Source: Planctomycetaceae bacterium (GTDB taxonomy: Bacteria; Planctomycetota; UBA1135; GCA-002686595). Taken from it: a stretch of 64,000 nucleotides of DNA. Shown in pieces: positions 37,014 through 45,926 of the stretch. A program made the position numbers and the translations under genes. The stretch spans positions 124,001 through 188,000 of the forward strand of contig WGMC01000015.1 of the NCBI GenBank assembly GCA_016125265.1, read 5' to 3'. The notes under the pieces were generated by a model. That model worked only from the letters and a program-made list of their open reading frames with translations. It was not told the DNA's origin and did no database searches. The stretch's first letter is position 1; each line of letters starts with the position of its first letter.

Positions 37014-38075
37014 TCACGGTCGGCGCACGGGAGCGCCTTCGGCGGGCTCGGCCGATGCCAGGAGGGAGAGCGATCCCGACAACAACGTCGTGATCGTTCC
37101 GACCAGCGGGCGCGCGGCGACCACTTCGGTGGTGATGGCGACTTCGAGTTCGTAGTCGCCCTTCAGATCCAATCGAACGAATCGATCCTCGCCCAAGTCC
37201 CAGAGCAGCTCGCCCGTCAGCTCGAAGCGGGCGGAAAGCTCGCCGTCGCGCCGACCGCCCGATTCCGTCTCCCCTCCCCAGGTCACGCGGGCGACGGGTT
37301 CGCCGCGCACCCGCACCGCGGCCAGGCGACCCGAGGCCTCTTCGCGCAGGGAAACGAGTTCCAGCTCCAGCTCGCCCTCCAAGGACCCGAGGGCCTCGGC
37401 CCAAAGGGCGCGGTCGTCGTCGCGGTTTTGCCGCTCGCGGGTGTAGGGATCCTCGGGTTGCAACACACCCCCGGGTGCCAGCGCCTCCTCGAGGTGCTCG
37501 GCCGCGAGTGTCCAGGTCGTGCCGAGCGCGACATCCGGAGCCACGCGCCAGGGTGCCAGGGCGCCGTCCGGTCGCAGTTCGTCGAGCATCCGGTCATCGC
37601 CGCGCTCGAGAAGCACGGGTTCGAGCCTTCCCGCGGGATCCGCCACACGCCAAGCCACGAGGGCGCCCTCCATGGGGCTCGTCACGTCGATGGGCAACCC
37701 GAAGTACTCGCCCACACCCTGCCCTCGGTCGAACTCGTAGGCCGTGTGGCGGCGCACCTCCCCGACCCGCACGTACCGCCGTTCGAAGCCGCCGTCGGCG
37801 GGCCGGTCCACGAAGTGCCGCTCGCGTCGCCCCTCCGCGTCCCACAGGCTGCCGCTCAGATCCACAGTCGGCTGGTCGCGGCCGTCGAAACGCACCCGGT
37901 TGACGGAGGCGCGGTGCGACCAGGTGACGTCGAAACGGCGCGCGAGCGGGTCGGCCAGGGTCCGTTCGGCCGGGGAAGGCGCGGGCTGCGGCAGTTCCTG
38001 GGCGTGGGGGGCCCAAGAGCCGCCGACGGCCAGTGCGAGGCCGGAAACCGATGTGGCGATCGTCGAGCGGATCAC
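37014..38075 (-). CDS. Exported protein of unknown function
   Basis: I do not recognise this 353-residue protein. The GTG at 38075 gives a signal peptide (VIRSTIATSVSGLALAVGGS, cleavage near PHAQ). The mature part is hydrophilic and mostly beta-type, with GEYFGLPIDVTSPMEGALVAW, TWTLAAEHLEEALAPGGV and a late beta region GDYELEVAITTEV. There is no cysteine pair, lipobox or catalytic motif. It may be cotranscribed with the debranching gene 55 bases downstream, and is divergent from the amidoligase operon. The real start could be a different GTG; no ATG gives a better signal peptide. Confidence 0.65.
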   Translation of the reverse strand: MIRSTIATSVSGLALAVGGSWAPHAQELPQPAPSPAERTLADPLARRFDVTWSHRASVNRVRFDGRDQPTVDLSGSLWDAEGRRERHFVDRPADGGFERRYVRVGEVRRHTAYEFDRGQGVGEYFGLPIDVTSPMEGALVAWRVADPAGRLEPVLLERGDDRMLDELRPDGALAPWRVAPDVALGTTWTLAAEHLEEALAPGGVLQPEDPYTRERQNRDDDRALWAEALGSLEGELELELVSLREEASGRLAAVRVRGEPVARVTWGGETESGGRRDGELSARFELTGELLWDLGEDRFVRLDLKGDYELEVAITTEVVAARPLVGTITTLLSGSLSLLASAEPAEGAPVRRP

Positions 38076-38237
38076 AGCGTGCGATTCTACGGCACGGCTG
38101 GGCCCTCGCACGCTTGCGCCGGCCGGGGGCGGACTGCTTGAATCTCGGGCCCAAGAAGAGCACGGTAGGCCGGCGCAGCCAGATGATGGCGACGGTGCAT
38201 GGGACCCGCACGCACGCCCCTCGCCCCAGCGCGAACC

Positions 38238-38948
38238 ATGGAAACCCGCCTCGAGTTCGCGATCCTGCCCCAGCCCGACGACGAAACCTGCGGGCCGACG
38301 TGCCTGCAAGCGGTCTACGCGTACTACGGCGACCGGCGGCCGTTGCCCGAAGTCATCGGCGAAATCACGCCGCTCGAGCACGGCGGAACCCTGGCGGTCC
38401 TCCTCGCCAACCACGCGCTGCGCACCGGGCGCTACGACGCGCACATCCACACGTTCAACCTGCAGGTGTTCGACCCGAGCTGGTTCGAGTCGTCGCGCGA
38501 GCACATGCGCGCGCGCCTCGAAGCCCAGGCGACGATCACACGCAACCCGAAGAAGCGCCTCGCCTCGAAGGCCTACCTCGAGTTCTTGGACCACGGCGGT
38601 GTGGTGGAGTTCAGCGATTTGACGAGCGGGCTGCTGCGCAAGTACTTGAAGCGCGACCAGCCGATCCTGACGGGGCTCTCCGCGACGTTCTTGTACCGCT
38701 GCCAGCGTGAGCTCGGTTCGCCCATGCACTTCGACGATGTGAAGGGCGATCCCCAGGGGCACTTCGTCGTGCTCTGCGGGCACGACTCGCCCTCGCGCAA
38801 AGTGCTCGTGGCCGACCCCCTACACACCAATCCGATCTCGAAGTCGCATTTCTACGAGGTCGACATCGATCGCCTTCTGAACGCGATCCTGCTCGGCATC
38901 CTGACCTACGACGCGAACCTTCTGATCCTCACACCGAAGCGCTCCTGA
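38238..38948 (+). CDS. C39-like cysteine peptidase/amidase
   Basis: The 236-residue papain-fold protein has Gln12 and the nucleophile Cys18 in QPDDETCGPTCLQAVYAYYG, His175 in GHFVVLCGHD, and Asp193 in VADPLH, a complete C39-type triad. No signal peptide is present. Relatives in other bacteria are commonly fused to an N-terminal GNAT acetyltransferase and encoded beside a RimK-family ligase; here the GNAT part is absent. It opens a four-gene operon, 5 bases before the ATP-grasp gene. It may trim or transfer the peptide made by the downstream ligases; that role is inference. Confidence 0.82.
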   Translation: METRLEFAILPQPDDETCGPTCLQAVYAYYGDRRPLPEVIGEITPLEHGGTLAVLLANHALRTGRYDAHIHTFNLQVFDPSWFESSREHMRARLEAQATITRNPKKRLASKAYLEFLDHGGVVEFSDLTSGLLRKYLKRDQPILTGLSATFLYRCQRELGSPMHFDDVKGDPQGHFVVLCGHDSPSRKVLVADPLHTNPISKSHFYEVDIDRLLNAILLGILTYDANLLILTPKRS

Positions 38949-38953
38949 ATCCG

Positions 38954-40408
38954 ATGCCGCTCCTGCTCGTCGTCAACAACCCGCAGAACTGGAAGCTCGA
39001 CATACCGGGGGTCGAGGTAGTCGCCGCGCGCACCTACCTGACCGAGCCGTCCTACAGCAGCATGCGCGGGGTGAAGCTCTACAACCTGTGCCGCTCCTAT
39101 GCGTACCAGAGTCTGGGGTACTACGTGTCCCTGCTGGCGGAGGCGCGCGGTCACCGGGCACAGCCCAGCGTGGCCGCGATCCAGGACCTGCGCTCCCAGG
39201 TGGCGACGGCGACCGTCTCCGAGGAGCTGGAGGAGCTGATCCAGAAGTCCTTCAACAGACTCACCTCCGACGAGCACACCCTCAGCATCTACTTCGGGCG
39301 CAGCCTGACCAAACGCGACCAACGCCTGGCCGCTGCACTCTGCAACCAGTTCCAAGCGCCGCTCCTGCGCGCCCGTTTCGAGAAGTTGGGCCGGGGTGAA
39401 TGGCGTCTGGCGCACGTGGGGCCGATCCCCGCGGCAGAGATCCCGCAAAGCCACTTGCCCTTCGTGATCGAGGCCGCGACCGAGTACTTCCAGAACCGCA
39501 GTTGGTCCCAGAAGCGCGAGAAACGGCCCCGGGCGCACTTTGCGATCCTGCACGACCCCGACGAAACCGCACGCCCCTCGAACCCGCGCGCCCTGGCGAA
39601 GTTCCAGAAGGCGGCCAAGGACCTCGGCATCGCCGCGGAACTGATCACCAAGGCGGACTTCCCGCACATCGCCAGCTACGACGCGCTGTTCATCCGCGCC
39701 ACGACCTACGTCAACCACTACACCTGGCGTTTCGCGCGCCGGGCGGCGGCCGAAGGGTTGGTGGTGATCGACGACCCACAGTCGATCGTGCGCTGCACGA
39801 ACAAGGTCTACCTGGCGGAACTGCTGCAACACCACAAGATCCGCACACCGCGCACATTGATCGTGCACCGCGACAACCGCGATCGGGTGCAGACCGAACT
39901 GGGGCTACCGTGTGTGCTCAAACAGCCGGATAGCGCCTTCTCGATGGGTGTCAAGAAGGCGCGCACGCCCGAGGAGTTGACCGAACTGCTCGACAAGATG
40001 TTCGAGGAGTCCGATCTGGTCATCGCCCAGGAGTTCCTGCCCACCGACTACGACTGGCGGGTCGGTGTGTTCGATCGGCGGCCGCTCTACGTGTGCCGCT
40101 ACTTCATGGCCGAGGGGCACTGGCAGATCGTGTCGCGGGACGGCAAGGAGACCGACTACGGCCGGATCGAGACGCTTCCCGTCGGCCAGGCCCCCAGCAA
40201 CGTGGTGCGCACGGCGCTGCGCGCCGCGAACTTGATCGGCGACGGCCTGTACGGGGTCGACCTCAAACAAAGTGGCAAGGACGTGTACGTGATCGAAGTC
40301 AACGACAACCCCAACATCGACGCGGGGTTCGAAGATCGGGTGCTGGGCGACGAACTGTACGTCGCGATCATGCGTGGACTGCTGGCGAGGGTCGAGGAAC
40401 GCGGATGA
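38954..40408 (+). CDS. RimK-family ATP-grasp ligase
   Basis: The 484-residue protein has an N-terminal region of about 190 residues (VVNNPQNWKLDIPGVEVVAA, then GVKLYNLCRSYAYQSLGYYV) found in RimK-like ligases of this operon type, and a C-terminal ATP-grasp fold. The latter includes CVLKQPDSAFSMGVKKA, QEFLPTDYDWRVGVFDRRPL and the Mg-binding VYVIEVNDNPNIDAGFE. RimK-type enzymes join glutamate or another amino acid to a carboxyl group through an acyl phosphate. The substrate here is unknown. Its stop overlaps the next start as ATGA. Confidence 0.88.
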   Translation: MPLLLVVNNPQNWKLDIPGVEVVAARTYLTEPSYSSMRGVKLYNLCRSYAYQSLGYYVSLLAEARGHRAQPSVAAIQDLRSQVATATVSEELEELIQKSFNRLTSDEHTLSIYFGRSLTKRDQRLAAALCNQFQAPLLRARFEKLGRGEWRLAHVGPIPAAEIPQSHLPFVIEAATEYFQNRSWSQKREKRPRAHFAILHDPDETARPSNPRALAKFQKAAKDLGIAAELITKADFPHIASYDALFIRATTYVNHYTWRFARRAAAEGLVVIDDPQSIVRCTNKVYLAELLQHHKIRTPRTLIVHRDNRDRVQTELGLPCVLKQPDSAFSMGVKKARTPEELTELLDKMFEESDLVIAQEFLPTDYDWRVGVFDRRPLYVCRYFMAEGHWQIVSRDGKETDYGRIETLPVGQAPSNVVRTALRAANLIGDGLYGVDLKQSGKDVYVIEVNDNPNIDAGFEDRVLGDELYVAIMRGLLARVEERG

Positions 40409-41640
40409 GCACACAGCCCCTGCATCTGTTCGAGGGCTTCGGCATCGAACTCGAATACATGATCGTCCGCGATCCGTCGCTCGAACTCGCTCCGCTCGCA
40501 CCCGAACTGCTGAGCGCCGCGGCGGGCGAGGAGGGCGCGGAAGACGTGGAACGCGGCGAAGTGGCGTGGTCCAACGAACTGGTGGCCCACGTGGTCGAGC
40601 TCAAGACCAACGGCCCCGCGCCGCGCCTCGTCGGCCTGGACAGTGCGTTCCAGCGCAACGTCGAAGAGATCCAGACGCTGCTCGCCGGGATGGGCGCGCG
40701 GCTCCTGCCCGGCGGCATGCACCCGTGGATGGTGCCGACCCGCGATTCGAAACTGTTCCCGGGCGAGTACAACGAGGTCTACCGCACGTTCGACCGCATC
40801 TTCGACTGCAAGCACCACGGTTGGTCGAACCTGCAGAGCACCCACATCAATCTGCCGTTCGCGAACGACGATGAGTTCGCGCGCCTGCACGCCGCCATCC
40901 GCGTGGCGCTGCCGATCCTGCCCGCCCTGGCTGCCAGCACGCCGGTGATGGACGGGGGCACCACGGGCTTCCTCGACAACCGGATGCGTGTCTACCGCGG
41001 CAACGCGCGCCGCGTCCCCCAGGTGGCGGGCGCGGTGGTTCCCGAACCCGTGTACTCGCGCGCCGAATACGAGGGCGAGCTGCTCGCGTCGATCTACCGG
41101 GCCCTCGAACCGCACGACCCCGAGGGTGTGCTGCGCCACGAGTGGGCCAACTCCCGCGGCGCCATCGCACGCTTCGACCGCATGGCGATCGAGATCCGCA
41201 TCCTCGACATCCAGGAGTGCCCGCGCGCCGACCTGGCCGTGGCCACGGGGGTCGTCGAGCTCGTCCGCGCGTTGGTCGACGAACGCCTGTGCGCGCATGA
41301 GCGTCAACGCGGGGCCGCCACGGCGGACCTGGCCGCCCTCCTGTGGCGCGTCGTCGACGAAGGCGACCAGGCTGTGATCGACGATGCGGCGTACCTCGAG
41401 ATGCTCGGCCTCGGCGGCACACCGCGCTGCACGGCGGGCGAGTTGTGGGGACATCTCGTCGAGCAACTCGTGCCCGCCAGGGAGCCCGCCCGCGGGACCC
41501 TCGACCTGCTCGTGGAGCGCGGCCCCCTCGCGCGCCGCCTGATGCACGCGTGTGGGGACGCGCCCACCCGCGGGCGGCTGAACGAGGTGTGGACCGAACT
41601 GGCCGATTGCCTGAGCGGCGGCCGGCTCTTCTTGCCGTGA
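40405..41640 (+). CDS. GCS2-family carboxylate-amine ligase
   Basis: The 411-residue protein belongs to the glutamate-cysteine ligase type 2 (GCS2) amidoligases, with metal-binding GFGIELEYMIVRD, ELKTNGPAP, MHPWMVPTRDSKL, NLQSTHINLPF and MAIEIRILDIQECPRADLAV. Such enzymes form a gamma-glutamyl or related amide bond with ATP. Because it sits between a RimK-type ligase and an amidohydrolase gene, a dedicated small peptide rather than bulk glutathione is the likely product. The ATG overlaps the upstream stop as ATGA, and its own stop overlaps the next GTG as GTGA. Confidence 0.87.
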   Translation: MSTQPLHLFEGFGIELEYMIVRDPSLELAPLAPELLSAAAGEEGAEDVERGEVAWSNELVAHVVELKTNGPAPRLVGLDSAFQRNVEEIQTLLAGMGARLLPGGMHPWMVPTRDSKLFPGEYNEVYRTFDRIFDCKHHGWSNLQSTHINLPFANDDEFARLHAAIRVALPILPALAASTPVMDGGTTGFLDNRMRVYRGNARRVPQVAGAVVPEPVYSRAEYEGELLASIYRALEPHDPEGVLRHEWANSRGAIARFDRMAIEIRILDIQECPRADLAVATGVVELVRALVDERLCAHERQRGAATADLAALLWRVVDEGDQAVIDDAAYLEMLGLGGTPRCTAGELWGHLVEQLVPAREPARGTLDLLVERGPLARRLMHACGDAPTRGRLNEVWTELADCLSGGRLFLP

Positions 41641-42377
41641 GCCGAGAGCCGGCCCTGCTCCTGACCTGCGAGCACGCCAGCTCCCGGGTGCCGCGGTTCC
41701 TGGCGCGCCATTTCGTCGGCCAGGCCGCCCTCCTCGCGAGCCACCGCGGCCACGACGCTGGGGCCGCCGAGCTGGCGCGGTACCTGGCCCGCCGGTTGGG
41801 TGCGCCACTCCTCGAGGGTCGGACCACGCGCCTCGCCGTGGACCTGAACCGCTCCAGCGACCACCCCCACTTGCTCGGACCGTCGCTCCGAAAACTGCCG
41901 CGGGGCGAACGGGAGGCCGCGCGGGAGCGCCTGCTGGCGGAGCACTGGGAACCGTTCCGCGCCGCCGCCGAGGCCGAAGTGCACGAGGGTGTCGAGGCGG
42001 GTGCGTTCGTGCTGCACGTGTCCGTGCACTCGATGACCCCCGTGTTGGCCGGCCGCCGGCGCGACATGGACCTGGCCGTGCTGTTCGACCCCCAACGCGA
42101 ACCCGAGTGCGCCCTCGCGCGCCATTTCGCGGACAGCTTGCACCACCACACCGGCCTCAAAGTGGCGCGCAACCGCCCCTACCGCGGCACGAGCGACGGC
42201 CACACCACGTCGCTGCGCGGCCAGTTCGCGGCGCGGCGGTACGCGGGCGTGGAGTTGGAGCTGAACCAAGCCCGGTTGCGCGCCGGCCGCGTGCCGCCGA
42301 CGCTGACCGCCCGCATCCTCGCCGCCCTCCGCGAGACCTTGGACCACACGAAATCCGCGCCGACCGGCAACCGCTGA
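41637..42377 (+). CDS. N-formylglutamate amidohydrolase family protein
   Basis: The 246-residue protein has the family motifs LLLTCEHASSRVP, SHRGHDAGAAELARYLARR, RLAVDLNRSSDHP, HVSVHSMTPVL and GVELELNQ, covering the zinc and substrate residues. Known members release formate from N-formylglutamate, but relatives in amidoligase operons probably cleave other acylated glutamates. It is the last gene of the operon and starts at a GTG overlapping the GCS2 stop. No histidine-degradation (hut) gene is nearby, which argues against the classical role. Confidence 0.88.
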   Translation: MSREPALLLTCEHASSRVPRFLARHFVGQAALLASHRGHDAGAAELARYLARRLGAPLLEGRTTRLAVDLNRSSDHPHLLGPSLRKLPRGEREAARERLLAEHWEPFRAAAEAEVHEGVEAGAFVLHVSVHSMTPVLAGRRRDMDLAVLFDPQREPECALARHFADSLHHHTGLKVARNRPYRGTSDGHTTSLRGQFAARRYAGVELELNQARLRAGRVPPTLTARILAALRETLDHTKSAPTGNR

Positions 42378-42691
42378 CGACAAGGCCGGTCTAGGGTGGC
42401 TGGGCGGGGGATGGTGGGCCGATGGGGCGGGCGGCGCGCGCCGACGTTGGCGAGAGCCAACGCGGCCGCGCCCCGCACACCGGCCCACGCACACCGGCCC
42501 CTGCGTACATTCCCCCAACGCCGCCCCGCCCGCCCCGCTCGGCGCTGCACCCGCGTTCGCCCCGGCCCCACGCCACCCCAGGCGGTAGACTTCGCCACCG
42601 ATGCCCTCGCCGCGGCCCCGCCGCCGGGGCCGTCCAGGGGGCCTGTTCTCCGGAACGCGCCCGGGTGGCTCCGATGCCCCCCTCCTCCGCC
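42378..42691. other. Non-coding region upstream of cysD
   Basis: This 314-base stretch is very C-rich with no supported gene. One clean small hairpin is visible: CGTTGGC-GAGA-GCCAACG at 42445-42462, a 7-bp stem with a GNRA-type loop. A promoter or leader for cysDNC should lie here, but I see no riboswitch consensus. Confidence 0.5.
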
Positions 42692-43600
42692 ATGAGCCAA
42701 TACACGCTGAGCCACCTCGACCAACTCGAGGCGGAGAGCATCCACATCATCCGAGAGGTGGTCGCCGAGTTCCAAAAGCCGGTGATGCTCTTCTCGATCG
42801 GCAAGGACTCGATGGCGATGCTGCGGCTCGCAATCAAGGCATTCGCGCCGGCGAAGCTGCCCTTTCCCTTGTTGCACGTCAACACGCGCTACAAGTTCCG
42901 GGAGATGATCGAGTTCCGCGACAAGCTGGCGCGCGACTGGGACCTCGACCTCTTGGAGTGGATCAACCCCGAGGGTGTGAAGCTCGACATCAATCCCTTC
43001 ACGCACGGCACACAGCGACACACCCACGTGATGAAGACCGAGGCCCTGAAGCAGGCCCTCGACAAGTGGGGTTTCGACGCGGCCTTCGGCGGTGCGCGGC
43101 GCGACGAGGAGAAGAGCCGCGCCAAGGAGCGTGTGTTCAGCTTCCGCGACCGCTTCCACCAGTGGGATCCCAAGAACCAACGCCCGGAACTGTGGAACAT
43201 CTACAACGGGCGGGTCGCGAAGGGCGAATCCATCCGCGTGTTCCCGTTGTCCAACTGGACGGAACTCGACGTGTGGCTCTACACGATGAAGGAGAAGCTG
43301 CCGATCGTGCCCCTCTACTTGGCCAAGGAGCGGCCGGTGGTCAAACGCAACGGCACCTGGATCATGGTGGACGACCACCGTCTGCCGCTCGAACCCGGTG
43401 AAACGGCGGAGATGAAACGGGTGCGTTTCCGGACGCTGGGCTGCTACCCGCTGACCGGCGCCGTCGAGTCCACCGCGTCGAACATCACCGAGGTCATCGA
43501 GGAGATGCTGATCTCCACCACTTCCGAACGCCAGGGTCGTGTCATCGATTACGACGAAGCTGGATCCATGGAAGAGAAGAAGCGCGAGGGGTACTTCTAG
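42692..43600 (+). CDS. cysD: Sulfate adenylyltransferase subunit 2
   Basis: The 302-residue protein has the PP-loop variant [16 protein letters not shown], then [41 protein letters not shown] and [15 protein letters not shown]. This is the normal length and motif set of CysD. With CysN it makes adenosine 5'-phosphosulfate from sulfate and ATP. The ATG at 42692 fits the usual N-terminus ([18 protein letters not shown]); an ATG six codons upstream is possible. The last base of its TAG is the first base of the cysNC GTG start. Confidence 0.96.
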   Translation: MSQYTLSHLDQLEAESIHIIREVVAEFQKPVMLFSIGKDSMAMLRLAIKAFAPAKLPFPLLHVNTRYKFREMIEFRDKLARDWDLDLLEWINPEGVKLDINPFTHGTQRHTHVMKTEALKQALDKWGFDAAFGGARRDEEKSRAKERVFSFRDRFHQWDPKNQRPELWNIYNGRVAKGESIRVFPLSNWTELDVWLYTMKEKLPIVPLYLAKERPVVKRNGTWIMVDDHRLPLEPGETAEMKRVRFRTLGCYPLTGAVESTASNITEVIEEMLISTTSERQGRVIDYDEAGSMEEKKREGYF

Positions 43601-45546
43601 TGTTGCACCGGGACGAACTGGCGCGCGGCGGCATCCAGGGCTGGCTCGAGGAGTACGGCAAGAAGGAGCTACTGCGCATCTTGACGTGCGGCTCGGTGGA
43701 CGACGGCAAGTCCACGCTGATCGGCCGGCTGTTGCACGACGGCGCGGGTGTCTTCGAGGACCAACTGACGGCGCTCAAGAAGGACACGAGCCGCTACGGC
43801 ACGACGGGCGAAGAGATCGACTTCGCGCTGTTGATGGACGGCCTGCAAGCCGAGCGCGAGCAGGGCATTACGATCGACGTGGCCTACCGCTACTTCTCGA
43901 CGCCCAAACGCAAGTTCATCATCGCCGACACGCCGGGCCACGAGCAGTACACGCGCAACATGGCCACCGGCGCCTCCACGTCGGACCTGTCGATCATCCT
44001 GATCGACGCGCGCAAGGGTGTGCTCGCGCAGACGCGGCGCCACGCGTTCATCTGCTCGCTCCTCGGCATCCGCCACGTCGTAATCGCCATCAACAAGATG
44101 GACCTCGTGGACTACTCCGAGGAGGTGTTTGAGCGCATCAAGGCCGACTGCGTCGACTTCCTCGCGAAACTGCAGCTCGGCGACGTGCACTTCATCCCGA
44201 TGTGCGCGCGGCGCGGCGAAAACGTGGTCGGTCCGGCCGATTCCATGCCGTGGTACAAGAGCGGCCCGCTGCTTTCGTACCTCGAGTCCGTGCACATCGC
44301 CAGCGATCGCAACCTGATCGACTTGCGTCTGCCCGTGCAGCTCGTGCTGAGGCCGAACCTCGACTTCCGCGGTTTCGCGGGGACGATTTCTTCCGGCGTG
44401 CTGCGGGTGGGCGAAGAAGTGGTCGCCCTGCCGTCGGGCAAGAAGAGCCGCGTGAAGTCCATCCTGCGCGGCGGCGAACCGGTGGAAGAGGCGTTTGCGC
44501 CCATGGCCATCACGATCACGTTGGAGGACGAGATCGACGTCAGCCGCGGCAACGTCTTCGCACGGCCGAACAACGCCCCGCACCTCTCGAACGCCGTCGA
44601 ATCGATGGTCGTGTGGATGAACGAAGCCGAGCTCACGGCGGGTCGCTCCTACCTGCTCAAGACGGCCACTTCGACGACGCCGGTGACCGTGACGGACGTG
44701 AGGTACCGGATGAACATCGAGACCCTGCGGTCCGAACCGGCCAGTACCTTGGGATTGAACGAGATCGGCCGCGTGCGACTCGAGTCCGCCCGCGTGCTGG
44801 CCGTCGACGCCTACGCCAAGAACCGCCACATGGGGGCGTTCATCCTGGTCGACAGGATGAACAACGCCACGTTGGCCGCGGGGATGATCTTGGAGCGCAC
44901 ACCCGCCGACGAAGCCGCGACCCGAGGTCGCGTGGCCCACGACGCGGGGCAGAACCTGCGCCAACAGGTCTCCAAGGTGCCGGAGTCGGCGCGCTGGAAG
45001 CGCACGGCGCAGGAGCCCTTCACCCTGTGGATCACGGGATTGCCGCGTTCGGGCAAGAGCTCCATCGCGTTCGAGCTGGAGCGCCAGCTCTTCGAACGCG
45101 GCCACCACGCGCTGGTGCTCGACGGCGAGCAGTTGCGCCTCGGCCTCTCCTCGGACCTGGGATTCTCCGCCGCGGACCGCGAGGAGAACCTGCGGCGCGC
45201 CAGCGAGCTGGCGAGGCTGTTCAACGAACAGGGACTCATCGTGATTGCGGCCTTCGTTTCGGCCTCGCAGAGTTCGCGCGAAAGAGCCCGCCAGACCGTT
45301 GGCGCCGCGCGTTTCCTGGAAGTCCACTGCGACGCACCCCTCGACGTCGTGGAGGCCCGCGACACGTCGGGCCTCTTCGCCCGAGCCCGCGCGGGTGAAG
45401 TCGCGAACGTCACGGGCATCGACCACGCGTTCGAACCGCCGCTAACGGCGGACGTGGTGCTCGACACCACCCACACCCAGGTGGACACCAACGTCACCCG
45501 GTTGCTCGAGGCGCTCGCAGCCCGGGGCTGGATCGCGAAGGGCTGA
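43600..45546 (+). CDS. cysNC: Bifunctional sulfate adenylyltransferase subunit 1 / adenylylsulfate kinase
   Basis: The 648-residue fusion starts with the CysN GTPase: G1 GSVDDGKSTLIGRLL, G3 DTPGHEQYTRN and G4 NKMDLVDY, then beta-barrel domains to about residue 445. CysC (about 465-648) has P-loop ITGLPRSGKSSIAF, DGEQLRLGLSSDLGFSAADREENLRR and the kinase lid DTSGLFARARAGEV. It hydrolyses GTP to drive APS formation and then phosphorylates APS to PAPS. The GTG start shares one base with the cysD stop. PAPS could feed assimilation or sulfotransferases; no reductase gene is in the window. Confidence 0.95.
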   Translation: MLHRDELARGGIQGWLEEYGKKELLRILTCGSVDDGKSTLIGRLLHDGAGVFEDQLTALKKDTSRYGTTGEEIDFALLMDGLQAEREQGITIDVAYRYFSTPKRKFIIADTPGHEQYTRNMATGASTSDLSIILIDARKGVLAQTRRHAFICSLLGIRHVVIAINKMDLVDYSEEVFERIKADCVDFLAKLQLGDVHFIPMCARRGENVVGPADSMPWYKSGPLLSYLESVHIASDRNLIDLRLPVQLVLRPNLDFRGFAGTISSGVLRVGEEVVALPSGKKSRVKSILRGGEPVEEAFAPMAITITLEDEIDVSRGNVFARPNNAPHLSNAVESMVVWMNEAELTAGRSYLLKTATSTTPVTVTDVRYRMNIETLRSEPASTLGLNEIGRVRLESARVLAVDAYAKNRHMGAFILVDRMNNATLAAGMILERTPADEAATRGRVAHDAGQNLRQQVSKVPESARWKRTAQEPFTLWITGLPRSGKSSIAFELERQLFERGHHALVLDGEQLRLGLSSDLGFSAADREENLRRASELARLFNEQGLIVIAAFVSASQSSRERARQTVGAARFLEVHCDAPLDVVEARDTSGLFARARAGEVANVTGIDHAFEPPLTADVVLDTTHTQVDTNVTRLLEALAARGWIAKG

Positions 45547-45926
45547 ACACGTCCGCCCCGAGCGGCCCGACGCGTCCGGCCAAACGCCGTTCGCGTCCGC
45601 CGCACATGGTCAGGAAAATGTGAGCGCCGGGACGGGTGTGGGCGGGGCTCGGACAGCGCCGGCGTAGTCTTTCCGGGAGCCGCCGGACGCGCGCTGCCCC
45701 CCCTGGAAGGCGCCTCCGGTGGCGGCGGCCAGCACGCCAGCGGTTCCGGGCGATTGAGCGCGCCGACACGGCGCCGCTGGAATAGATTGAAGTGTGCGCT
45801 CCCCCGTGCGGGGGGCGCAGCGGAGGGGTCGAAGGGCCCCTCCGCTCTTGTGACCTCTCTCCACCGGTTCCCGAAGCGGCGCCCGTCGGCGCCGTGCCAG
45901 GGGCCCCTGCCTCCCCCCCAGTGACC
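45547..45926 (+). promoter_or_regulatory. Leader region of leuB with two hairpins
   Basis: This 380-base gap holds no supported gene. Two adjacent hairpins lie 80-130 bases before leuB: GCGC-CCCCC pairing with GGGGG-GCGC (45796-45818, one bulge), and AGCGGAGGGG pairing with CCCCTCCGCT (45819-45828 with 45837-45846). No leucine-rich leader peptide or long T-tract is evident, so classical attenuation is not shown. Confidence 0.4.
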
